64,000 nt of DNA, from NCBI GenBank assembly GCA_016125185.1, contig WGMG01000006.1:1798001-1862000 (forward strand), written 5' to 3'. The stretch comes from Armatimonadota bacterium (GTDB taxonomy: Bacteria > Armatimonadota > Fimbriimonadia > Fimbriimonadales > Fimbriimonadaceae). A program made the translations under genes and the position numbers. This document shows positions 1 through 8,011 of the stretch, piece after piece. A model generated the notes under the pieces. That model made no database searches. It saw only the letters and a program-made list of their open reading frames with translations, and was not told where the DNA came from. The first letter of the stretch is position 1. The number at the start of each line of letters is the position of its first letter.

Positions 1-4
1 CAAC

Positions 5-1609
5 CTAATTCGCCAACGCCGTAAACCCTTCCGACGGCGTCCGCATAAACTTGATCTTCGGATGCTGTTCAACCTGGTAGTTGCAGCCCCACTCGGTCGT
101 AAACAGCGCCACCGGAACCCCGTAGTTGTCCTCCAGACCCACCGCGTTCGAGCCCCAATAGATGCCCTTGATCTCCGCCGCGTCGCCGTCCAGCCACCGA
201 ATAATCTCGTACGGCATCATCTCCACGTTGGTCTTCACGCCGTACTCGGCGATCAGCCGGTACTGAACGACCTCGAACTGCAATCGCCCAATCGCGCCCA
301 AAATCGGCTCGCGCTGAACGCTTTTCGGGTTCCAGAAAAGCTGAACCAGGCCCTCTTGGCACAACTGCTCCACCCCCTTCTCAAAGTTCTTCAGCTTCGA
401 TACGTCCATGTTCGTCAGCCGCGCAAACACCTCCGGCACAAACTCAGGCACCTCGCTGTACTGAATCTTGGCGTTGGTCGTCACCGTGTCGCCCAGCATA
501 AACGCCCCTGGGTTCGTCAGGCCCACGATGTCGCCCGGGTACGCCAGTTCGACCGTCTCCCGCTCCTGCGCAAACAGCCGTTGCGGGCGCGACAGCTTCA
601 GCCGCTTGTTGCTCCGCTTGTTCAGCACCTCCATGTCCTTCTCAAACATGCCCGAAACGATCCGCACAAACGCGATTCGGTCGCGATGGTTGGGGTCCAT
701 GTTCGCCTGAATCTTGAACACGAAGCCGCTGAAATCGTCGCTCTCCACCACGTCCTTCGTCTTCGCCAAGCGGCTCTCGGGCGTCGGCGCCATGGTCATA
801 AATTGGTCCAGGAACAGGCTCACGCCGAAGTTGGTCAGCGCCGAACCGAAGAAGATCGGCGTCAGATTTCCCGCCAAAACCCTCTCCAAATCGAACGGCT
901 CGCCCGCCACGTCAAGCAGTTCGATGTCCTCCATGAGCTGGTTGTACTTCGCCTCACCCAGTTCGTCCTTCAGGCGCGGATCGTCGAGTGACAGCTTCGT
1001 GGCTTCGATCGCGTTCGAGCCGTGCGACGCCTTGTCGTAAAGGTGCACCGTCTTCGACGCCCGGTCGAACACGCCCTTGAAGTCCACGCCCTGCCCGATC
1101 GGCCAGTTCATCGGCGTGCTCTGAATCCCGAGCACGTCTTCGATCTCCGCCATGATCGCTAGCGGCCCCGGACCTTCGTTGTCCAGCTTGTTGACGAACG
1201 TAAAGATCGGCAGTCCCCGTTGCTTACACACGGCAAAGAGCTTTCGCGTCTGGCTCTCGACGCCGCTCGCATTGTCGATCAGCATGACCGCCGCGTCGGC
1301 CGCCGTCAGGGTTCGATACGTGTCCGCACTGAAGTCGTCGTGCCCCGGAGTGTCCAGCAGGTTCAGCACGTGCCCCTTGTATTCGAACTGAAGCACCGTC
1401 GAAGTGATCGAGATGCCGCGCTGTTTTTCTAGCTCCATCCAGTCCGAGGTAGCGGTGCGCTGGTTGCGCCGCGCCTTCACCGACCCCGCCAACTGGATCG
1501 CCCCTCCATAAAGCAAAAGCTTCTCGGTGAGGGTCGTCTTTCCGGCGTCGGGGTGAGAGATGATGGCGAACGTGCGGCGACGCTTCGCTTCTTGCTCGAT
1601 GGTGCTCAT
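5..1609 (-). CDS. prfC: Peptide chain release factor 3 (RF3)
   Basis: Translational GTPase that recycles RF1/RF2 from the ribosome after peptide release. The 534-residue product has the G1 P-loop (SHPDAGKTTLTEKLL, near residue 19), the switch/G3 motif DTPGHDDF and the G4 motif NKLD, in the RF3 arrangement with the family segment around NWPIGQGVDFKGVFD. Length matches the usual ~530 residues. The open frame continues 56 codons upstream (to 1777), but that extension is unlike the family; the ATG at 1609 gives MSTIEQEAKRRRTF, the normal RF3 start. It borders the A+T-rich island on its upstream side. Confidence 0.95.
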   Translation of the reverse strand: MSTIEQEAKRRRTFAIISHPDAGKTTLTEKLLLYGGAIQLAGSVKARRNQRTATSDWMELEKQRGISITSTVLQFEYKGHVLNLLDTPGHDDFSADTYRTLTAADAAVMLIDNASGVESQTRKLFAVCKQRGLPIFTFVNKLDNEGPGPLAIMAEIEDVLGIQSTPMNWPIGQGVDFKGVFDRASKTVHLYDKASHGSNAIEATKLSLDDPRLKDELGEAKYNQLMEDIELLDVAGEPFDLERVLAGNLTPIFFGSALTNFGVSLFLDQFMTMAPTPESRLAKTKDVVESDDFSGFVFKIQANMDPNHRDRIAFVRIVSGMFEKDMEVLNKRSNKRLKLSRPQRLFAQERETVELAYPGDIVGLTNPGAFMLGDTVTTNAKIQYSEVPEFVPEVFARLTNMDVSKLKNFEKGVEQLCQEGLVQLFWNPKSVQREPILGAIGRLQFEVVQYRLIAEYGVKTNVEMMPYEIIRWLDGDAAEIKGIYWGSNAVGLEDNYGVPVALFTTEWGCNYQVEQHPKIKFMRTPSEGFTALAN

Positions 1610-1963
1610 AGGGTCTGTTGTTCGCGCTCTCTTGGCCGCCCTAGCCTTGTGCGAAGGAGGCCGTCCGGCGTAGCTTCCTGTCCGACGTAGCTTTAGCGAA
1701 GTCAGGATGCGAAAGGCATCTCGCGGGGATACGACTATTTTACTCCGAGCGAAAAACCGACCGTCAAACACAACCAATTAGGAAGATTTTCCTGTACAGC
1801 AAGTGGTCTCGACCTCCATTTGGGCTGTCCAGCCTGAACACAAGGTCGAAGAATCTTCGAAAACACTATCATTCTTTCTACCTACGAGGAATCCGTAGCA
1901 CAGGCAATCATTTCCGGCAAAAGACGAGAACCACGAATGAAACGTGAACCTGGTCGGACATAA
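1610..1963. other. Intergenic junction between prfC and the A+T-rich island
   Basis: No convincing gene. Positions ~1660-1710 hold an imperfect repeat (GTCCGGCGTAGCTT / GTCCGACGTAGCTTT) of the host's intergenic type. From about 1775 the base composition drops toward that of the island. A short leftward frame (1778-2008) is present but has no recognisable features. No tRNA, integrase or clear direct repeat marks the border. Confidence 0.5.
1846..1860. promoter_or_regulatory. Perfect inverted repeat upstream of the methyltransferase
   Basis: TCGAAGA-A-TCTTCGA is a perfect 15-bp palindrome about 100 bases before the methyltransferase start. It could be an operator for the island or a small hairpin. 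No regulator gene is adjacent, so the role is a guess. Confidence 0.3.
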
Positions 1964-3265
1964 TTGCCGGATATAATCATCCTCGCAGCTGGAGGAACGG
2001 CAATACAAACTTCATTTCAAGATTGGACTCAGACTCGCCAAATCAAAAGTCTTGGAACAAATGCGGGAGCATTAGAGATTCCGTTCCAAGGTTGGCGACA
2101 TTTCAAGGAAGCCTTTGCACCAGAACTCATTCAGCGCGCTATTTCTGAGAATCCAATTCCCACCACAAATTGTATTGACCCTTTTGGTGGCTCTGGCACT
2201 ACGGCATTGGCATGTCAATTTTTGGGAGTTCACCCAATAACTGCGGAAGTCAATCCTTTCCTGGCTGACCTAATTGAATCCAAGATTGACAGCTACGATA
2301 CTGACCTGTTAACTCGAGATTTTGGTCTCGTAATTAAAAACTCTCAGCGTCACGGTTGCTCTTACACCGCACCTCAATTCCCCAGGACGTTAATTGAGCC
2401 TGGGTATAAGAAGAGGTGGATATTTTCCAAAGAGGTTGCTCGCAGTATATTTTCACTTCTTGAGTCGATTGAATCCTTAGATGAATTTCGACACAGAAGA
2501 CTATTTCGCATACTTCTCGGCGGAATTTTAGTCGATCTAAGTAATGTTGTGGTAAGTGGAAAAGGTCGACGTTACAGACCTAATTGGCAGTCGAGGACGA
2601 TAACGGGACCTGATGTATATACGAGATTTATAGAAGCCTCAAAAAATGCCATTACAGATATACATCGATTTTCAAAACGCAGTTGCTTGTCATATTCTTT
2701 ATTACGAGGTGACATTAGGCAACTATTGGCGGGCAAAGATGATACATCCCTCTGTGTCTTCTCGCCACCGTATCCTAATTCATTCGACTATACTGATGTT
2801 TATAATGTGGAACTTTGGACATTGGGTTATCTATCCGACGCTGATTCAAATTACGAATTACGTTCTTCAACACTTACATCACATGTCCAAGTTGGCCGGA
2901 TCTTCGCGCCCCACCCTAGCGGTTCACCTACGCTGGAAAAAGTTATGGCAGACCTACACTTAAGGCAATCCATGCTTTGGGACCGACGCTTGACTCAAAT
3001 GATCGGTGCCTACTTCGCCGAACTAACTGATCTGCTTCACAAACTATTCAACAAAATAAAGGATGGAGGATCAGTATGGATCGTCATAGGTGACAGTATT
3101 TATGCAGGTGTCCATATTGAAACAGCAAGGATTCTTAAGGAACTAGCAATAGCCAACGGGTGGACGCTTCTTGCACTCGAACCGTTTCGGTCAATGCAAT
3201 CATCGCCGCAACAAGGCGGAAGAGCCGAGCTAGCCGAAACTCTTTTAGTATTGCAGAAGTGTTAG
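1964..3265 (+). CDS. DNA (N4-cytosine/N6-adenine) methyltransferase of the defence island
   Basis: Amino-methyltransferase of 433 residues. The S-adenosylmethionine motif DPFGGSGTT lies at residues 72-80. The catalytic motif SPPY is at 267-270, followed by a family-like NSFDYTDVYN stretch; SPPY favours N4-cytosine but N6-adenine is not excluded. The motif order (SAM site, then catalytic site) is seen here directly. No ATG lies near the N-terminus: the start used is TTG at 1964, and a GGAGG at 1991 before an ATA codon leaves the true start open. The gene converges on the nuclease-like gene and their stop codons overlap by 4 nt, so the two units probably travel together. Inferred role: protective modification of host DNA. 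Confidence 0.8.
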   Translation: MPDIIILAAGGTAIQTSFQDWTQTRQIKSLGTNAGALEIPFQGWRHFKEAFAPELIQRAISENPIPTTNCIDPFGGSGTTALACQFLGVHPITAEVNPFLADLIESKIDSYDTDLLTRDFGLVIKNSQRHGCSYTAPQFPRTLIEPGYKKRWIFSKEVARSIFSLLESIESLDEFRHRRLFRILLGGILVDLSNVVVSGKGRRYRPNWQSRTITGPDVYTRFIEASKNAITDIHRFSKRSCLSYSLLRGDIRQLLAGKDDTSLCVFSPPYPNSFDYTDVYNVELWTLGYLSDADSNYELRSSTLTSHVQVGRIFAPHPSGSPTLEKVMADLHLRQSMLWDRRLTQMIGAYFAELTDLLHKLFNKIKDGGSVWIVIGDSIYAGVHIETARILKELAIANGWTLLALEPFRSMQSSPQQGGRAELAETLLVLQKC

Positions 3266-4344
3266 GCGGTCTGATTAAGGTACTCCCTGTAGAGTTCACT
3301 GCTTGCAAACAAGTACCAAAGCCGCGTGACCACGCTCCTATCCTGAGCCAGATCGCGTACATGTTCAAAGCAACATTCATCTGAACTTTTCGAAGTTCTC
3401 ATGTCGAAACAGCACAATGCGGACTCGCGTGCTCCTCGCTCATCTCTATAGCTTGACGCCTGCTTAACCCCAGACTCAATCCAATTCATGGTATAGTCTT
3501 GAGTGACCACATCTCCCGTGCTCCCAAATGAGCGCAAGACCTTAAGTTCTAATAAGGCGTATCTTGTAAAACTACTTCTATTGATAGCATCTTGTCCCTC
3601 TACCTCTAGGTCTATTCTGCCCGTCGTCTGTGATTGCTCTTCTCGAATTATGCAGGCCGGAAAAGCCCCTTGTAACCCCATACGGAGATACGCCTGAATA
3701 CCTCGCTCGGCATTCTTTATTGGCCAAAACTTACCCGGATTCTCCCATAGCTTCAATTCCTGTGACTGTGCATCCGGCGTAACTAACATTTTTTCATAGA
3801 TTGTTTCGACAGTCTTTAGAACCTGCTCTAATGTCACTTCAGAGTTAAGACTTATTAAGCTTCGCGTATCCAATTCCGAAAGGCCCGATGGGTAGTAAAC
3901 CACTTCAGGACTAGCAGTTCTCGAATCATAGAAAATCGCAGGGACCGCACCTAAACTTAACTCGTTGCACACCAATTCAAACACGGCTTCGTCATCTTTA
4001 TCTCCTATATTCATGCTACGTCCGCTGGCAGCAATCTCGTTTACAAACCATAATTTTTCTACAAGAGAAGTTAGACCATTCTCCAACCTAGGCACACGAA
4101 CCGCGTCTTCTTCTATCTCGTCCGGCACATTTGGGGCAAGCAGGAACACTGCAACCCCTTTTTTTTCAGGTTGTGCTGCCGCCTCGGCGATTCTTCGCCT
4201 GATAAGCTTTACGGTGTTTGCGAGAAACCGGACTTCTGCGGGGAGTCCGGCGTCAGTTCCAATACCTACACCAACAAGTGCCGCTTCCGTGTACTCAATC
4301 ATAGACCAAGTACCAAGGGAACCCGGCGCAATTTGATCAGGCAC
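3262..4344 (-). CDS. PD-(D/E)XK nuclease-like effector of ABC-3C-type system
   Basis: 360 residues, last gene of the leftward operon, overlapping the middle-component gene by 8 nt. The C-terminal half has a restriction-endonuclease-like signature: E213 in NAERGIQAYL, D245 in GRIDLEV, E266-x-K268 in LLELKV, then Q295 and Y299 in VKQASSYRD. This is the E...D...ExK...Q pattern of RecB-type PD-(D/E)XK folds. The N-terminal ~200 residues are not recognised; they may dock to the other components. Inferred role: DNA-cleaving effector. A non-catalytic DNA-binding role cannot be excluded. Confidence 0.65.
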   Translation of the reverse strand: MPDQIAPGSLGTWSMIEYTEAALVGVGIGTDAGLPAEVRFLANTVKLIRRRIAEAAAQPEKKGVAVFLLAPNVPDEIEEDAVRVPRLENGLTSLVEKLWFVNEIAASGRSMNIGDKDDEAVFELVCNELSLGAVPAIFYDSRTASPEVVYYPSGLSELDTRSLISLNSEVTLEQVLKTVETIYEKMLVTPDAQSQELKLWENPGKFWPIKNAERGIQAYLRMGLQGAFPACIIREEQSQTTGRIDLEVEGQDAINRSSFTRYALLELKVLRSFGSTGDVVTQDYTMNWIESGVKQASSYRDERGARESALCCFDMRTSKSSDECCFEHVRDLAQDRSVVTRLWYLFASSELYREYLNQTA

Positions 4345-4984
4345 TTTCTAACCTCATGTGAAGATATCTAATGTACGAATGAACTTTTTCGCCCGGGGAC
4401 ATGGTCACCAGCGCCGACATCCTCTGTTCGATTTCCTTAGTCGCAAGATAACTTAGATTCTTGAACTCCGTTCGGCTAAAGTCCAACCTGTTACCATTTG
4501 TTACCAAGGGCGTCGAGTAAGTTATGTCTTCAGTCATGGCGTCGTCGAACTCATTATCGGAGAGCGATGATAGTGCTAGCGCCAACTCACAGGCAAATTC
4601 CACAAGTCGTTGCTCCTCCGGAAAATATTTCAAGCACTCCATAATGGGCTTTGAAAACTCTGTATTCAGCTTATAGGACCCATCCAGTCGCCAACGCCCC
4701 ATTTCATCTTTAATATGGCTGGGGTCAAGCACCCGAGCCACACCTATGCCCACCAGCCGGTCTAAGTCCTGCTGGAGAGCAGGATAATATGGTCCACCTT
4801 GCCTTTTGAGTAGGTCACTGTCAAGCGCGCTTAATTCCCAAATTGGCGCAAGAACATTCATAAGGTATGCAAAGGTATGGAGCCTCAATACACGAAGTGG
4901 CAATATCCCTGCCCTCTCTGCCGAATAAAGCAGAATTATCAACCTGACTTGATGCCTTAATCTCGTCTCTAATTCAGATTTCAC
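4337..4984 (-). CDS. Middle component of ABC-three-component-type system
   Basis: 215 residues, soluble and helix-rich. The segment RLHTFAYLMNVLAPIWEL followed by GGPYYPALQQDLDRLVGIGV resembles the winged-helix-like middle components that pair with SMC-like ATPases in ABC-3C systems. The family link is from memory of that pattern and was not tested by search. It sits between the ATPase and the effector, with a 4-nt ATGA overlap upstream and an 8-nt overlap downstream, so equimolar coupled translation is likely. Inferred role: bridge between ATPase and nuclease. Confidence 0.6.
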   Translation of the reverse strand: MKSELETRLRHQVRLIILLYSAERAGILPLRVLRLHTFAYLMNVLAPIWELSALDSDLLKRQGGPYYPALQQDLDRLVGIGVARVLDPSHIKDEMGRWRLDGSYKLNTEFSKPIMECLKYFPEEQRLVEFACELALALSSLSDNEFDDAMTEDITYSTPLVTNGNRLDFSRTEFKNLSYLATKEIEQRMSALVTMSPGEKVHSYIRYLHMRLESA

Positions 4985-6981
4985 GAATTGTCACCCAGAG
5001 ATGCAAGTAAGCTCTCAATTCGTTCTTGATATTCATCATGCAACTGTCTAATCGCCTCAGTTGGCTCCGCAATGTCAAAAAGATTCAGCAACCGTTCAAA
5101 ATTATGGTTATCACTTTCGGCTGTCTTCAATAGAAGTGGCAACAATTGCCCTTCCACCAAATTTGATGTTACGACCAGTCTGTTTTCCACGGTAGCACGT
5201 GCAAATTTAGCGAGAACGCTTGCCGCCCTAACCACAAAAACGGCATCCAATGATGACTCTGGCGCATCAATAAGCAGGCTGGTGAATCCATGTGCTCCTG
5301 CCGTTGATGTCAAAGCCATTCGAAATGAGAGATCGATGAATTCTCGCTGACTTTCGGACACCTGTTCAGGCCCGGTACGGCGCACCGTTGAATTGAAGTC
5401 TGAGCCACTTAGATCCAATTCAAAAAATGGAAAATCGAATGACTCACCTGTCTCTCCCAGCCTTGACTTCCTTGGTGCCCAGCTTAGGGTGCAATCCTCC
5501 AGTAAGAATCCTCTGGCAAAGCTGTGAAAGGAAGCTACAACATCTGAAGCTTTATCAGCTATTTCCTTATTTCTGATCTCAATGAAAGAGCGAAAAGATG
5601 TGCGCAATTCTTGGAGCATTTGACGCTGAGACTCAACACTACTTCTCAATGCCGCCGTTTCCGCCTGCTTTCGGTGCAGTTTTGACTCCTCCGGGGGTAA
5701 AAGCTTAACTAATTCCGCTAGCCTTGCCGATTTTTTGGCAATAGAAGTATTTAGTTCTTGAATTGTAAGAACATGTTGCGAAAAGGCAGATTCAATTTCC
5801 TTCAGCGCATTTGCCGCACTCTCTTGTGCAACATCACAGTCATTAAGTTGTCGAAGACTTACTTGCACGCGTTTATCGGCCAGTTCGCTAGATTCCGCTA
5901 AGATCTCACTTTCGGAAATATCAGAAGCGCACACAACACAAAGTGAGTCTTCTATACGCTGGGTGAGCTCTTCTACCACTCCCGGTACCTCGGAGCCACA
6001 AACTAAGCAGGTGTTGTCCGTCATCAATTGCGCAAGGATATAGCGAGCCGTATCAGAGCGACTCGGGAATCTAGATGCAATAGCAATCAACTTAGCATTT
6101 TCGAATTCTCTAAAAGCAGATTCCCTCTCTTGTTCTTTTTGCAAGTACGAAAGGCGGCGATCCTGCCTTGCTGCCTCAATGCCTACCAGATCATATTGAA
6201 GGGTTTCCCGGTCAGCTGAATCGCTTGTCAAAAGCTTTTCAATCGTTTCCAATTCAGCACGTATGTCCTTGGCTCCTTCCGACTTTGCAACCTCACTTGC
6301 TAGTGCCCGTTCCTCCCTTGAAACAGCACTCTGCAGGTTCCTCATACGACTGTCTAACTCTAAAACTTCACGTTCCTTCTTGATCCAGACCTCAGACATA
6401 TCTGGCTGCATAAACAGTATCCGGAGAATCTGGCGTTGTGCTGATTGATCCCAAACCAACGCTCGTCGATCCTCAAAATAGAAGATCATGTGCCGTAGCA
6501 GTAATATCCAGTCGCCAAACGACCAAACTCCAGCGAGTCTACATATTTCGGCTTGCAAATCCTCCTCGGCTAAATGGGTTATCAAACCGTCTATGATTAC
6601 TTGCCTTAGGCTCAAATCATGTAACGACCTTGAAATGACCACCGACGTGTCATTCAGCATAAACGTCAAGGTAACCACGGCGTCCGATGCACCATTCATA
6701 ACGCGGTTGGCAAATACGCTGCGGGCGTACGAGGGCATCCTGATAGCCTGGATTCGTGCGCTACCTAAGTCTCCAGTGAGAGTCGCCGTAGGTAGCTCGT
6801 ACGGTCCCGTGAGTGACCGGAACAGAATTGAAATGAAAGTCGTTTTACCTATTCCATTTGCTCCTAGAATGAGGCTAAGGCCGGGCTTAAATTCAAATGT
6901 TAGACCCGGTTGATCTGTTGTACCGGGATACATTCCATATCCCTCGATAATAACGTTCTTTAATATTGGGAAGCTGACCAT
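4981..6981 (-). CDS. SMC/Rad50-like ATPase with four-cysteine knuckle
   Basis: 666-residue ABC-type ATPase split by coiled coils. The Walker A motif GANGIGKTT is at residues 40-48. Two heptad-rich arms flank an apex with CLVC (C325/C328) and CVVC (C348/C351), which could chelate one zinc within a single chain. The C-terminal lobe has a signature-like VSESQREFIDLSFRMAL and Walker B LLIDAPESSLD. This is the AAA_23/RecN-like layout and much shorter than SMC. First gene of the three-gene leftward operon. A purine-rich ribosome-binding site (GGGAGGAAAAGG) precedes the ATG at 6981, unlike many leaderless host genes nearby. Inferred role: DNA or phage-signal sensor that licenses the effector. Confidence 0.8.
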   Translation of the reverse strand: MVSFPILKNVIIEGYGMYPGTTDQPGLTFEFKPGLSLILGANGIGKTTFISILFRSLTGPYELPTATLTGDLGSARIQAIRMPSYARSVFANRVMNGASDAVVTLTFMLNDTSVVISRSLHDLSLRQVIIDGLITHLAEEDLQAEICRLAGVWSFGDWILLLRHMIFYFEDRRALVWDQSAQRQILRILFMQPDMSEVWIKKEREVLELDSRMRNLQSAVSREERALASEVAKSEGAKDIRAELETIEKLLTSDSADRETLQYDLVGIEAARQDRRLSYLQKEQERESAFREFENAKLIAIASRFPSRSDTARYILAQLMTDNTCLVCGSEVPGVVEELTQRIEDSLCVVCASDISESEILAESSELADKRVQVSLRQLNDCDVAQESAANALKEIESAFSQHVLTIQELNTSIAKKSARLAELVKLLPPEESKLHRKQAETAALRSSVESQRQMLQELRTSFRSFIEIRNKEIADKASDVVASFHSFARGFLLEDCTLSWAPRKSRLGETGESFDFPFFELDLSGSDFNSTVRRTGPEQVSESQREFIDLSFRMALTSTAGAHGFTSLLIDAPESSLDAVFVVRAASVLAKFARATVENRLVVTSNLVEGQLLPLLLKTAESDNHNFERLLNLFDIAEPTEAIRQLHDEYQERIESLLASLGDNS

Positions 6982-7169
6982 ATCTTTGCCTTTTCCTCCC
7001 GGCTCAGTTGCAATCTATATTAGCATCATAAGCTTCTTTCGAGCGCTGTGCTTCGGAAGTTATTTGCTGTTTGACCTTCTTCTGTTTTTTTGTTAGTAGA
7101 ATTACGTCGTTCGTGGGCATCTCTTGTCGAACTTGGGACTATCGAGTTCTTTACCCCAAGAGCAAAACC
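6982..7169. promoter_or_regulatory. Promoter region of the leftward island operon
   Basis: A+T-rich gap between the ATPase start and the DUF4253 stop. Read leftward it contains TATAGA-like and TAATAT-like hexamers about 40 bases before the ribosome-binding site. The G+C content rises again near 7170, so the right-hand island border lies here. Confidence 0.4.
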
Positions 7170-7928
7170 TCAGTCCCACCAGAAATACCACACGTTCGCG
7201 CCCAACACCGCGTTAGCAAGCTCTTCGACCGACTCCGTGCCCTGATCCACCACATCAGGGCAGAGCCAGAACATCTCCATCGCCAGCTTCGCCGCGACCG
7301 CCGGGTCCTCGATCGGACGATCCACCCAAAACTCGATCACGTCGTTTGAAATCAGAGCCGGAACCGCCCCAAACCGCTCGAACCAATCGCGGAACACCGC
7401 CGTCAACTCGTGGTCGTAAGGCGTATCGTTCCACCCGCCAAACGGGTAGTGCGCCAACACCTGCCAAGGCGCCTCGCAAGGGATTTCCGACAGAAAAGCG
7501 CTCTTCCCAAACTCCGCCCCCGAAAACGTCCGAACAGGGTCGGTCGCCTTGGTCAGCTTCGCCGGGTCCGGCTCGCGATGCGCGGACTCCAGTTCCTCGT
7601 CGGCCTCTTCGTCCTCGTCCAACGACAAGTTCTCACGCCGTGCCGCGAAAAACTCCGCCAGGTCCACCTCGGCGGCCTGAGCCAGAACCTCGGCGGGCCG
7701 GCCGTCCACCGCATCTTCCTTGATCTCAATATGGTCGAAGGGATCGACCAAAATCACCGCCACCCCGCGAGCCGAGCCCCTTCGCTTCTGCCATTCTGCC
7801 TGCGCCTGCTCCTTCTGAATCGGCATCAAAGGCAGTACGCCGCCCCGCGCCATGGCACCCTGCGGAGGCGCGCTCGCCGGTGGACTCGACTCACTCTTTC
7901 CAAACAAACCCTTCAGCCATTTCATCAT
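7170..7928 (-). CDS. DUF4253 domain protein
   Basis: 252 residues. The C-terminal ~100 residues match the DUF4253 pattern: HYPFGGWNDTP, then FRDWFERFGAVPALISNDVIEFWV, CPDVVDQGTESVEELANAV and the hallmark ending WYFWWD. The N-terminal half is acidic and variable (DEDEEADEELE). The molecular function of the family is unknown to me. It lies downstream of rho but is separated from it by a strong terminator, so it probably has its own promoter. Confidence 0.8.
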   Translation of the reverse strand: MMKWLKGLFGKSESSPPASAPPQGAMARGGVLPLMPIQKEQAQAEWQKRRGSARGVAVILVDPFDHIEIKEDAVDGRPAEVLAQAAEVDLAEFFAARRENLSLDEDEEADEELESAHREPDPAKLTKATDPVRTFSGAEFGKSAFLSEIPCEAPWQVLAHYPFGGWNDTPYDHELTAVFRDWFERFGAVPALISNDVIEFWVDRPIEDPAVAAKLAMEMFWLCPDVVDQGTESVEELANAVLGANVWYFWWD

Positions 7929-7955
7929 GGGTGAATCATACCAACCCGCAAAAGC

Positions 7956-7990
7956 AAATCAGCCTCCAGCAAAAAACTGGAGGCTGATTT
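7956..7990 (-). terminator. Intrinsic terminator of rho
   Basis: Inverted repeat AAATCAGCCTCCAG / CTGGAGGCTGATTT with a 7-nt A-rich loop, 14-bp stem. On the minus strand it is followed by GCTTTTGC. It lies 20 nt past the rho stop and upstream of the DUF4253 start. Confidence 0.75.
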
Positions 7991-8011
7991 CAAAAGGCTA
8001 AAGGCTCAAAA

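Noticed and set aside
1778-2008. A 76-residue leftward frame at the left edge of the island
   Set aside because: No domain, no promoter, no ribosome-binding site, and it overlaps the methyltransferase start region. Best read as chance.
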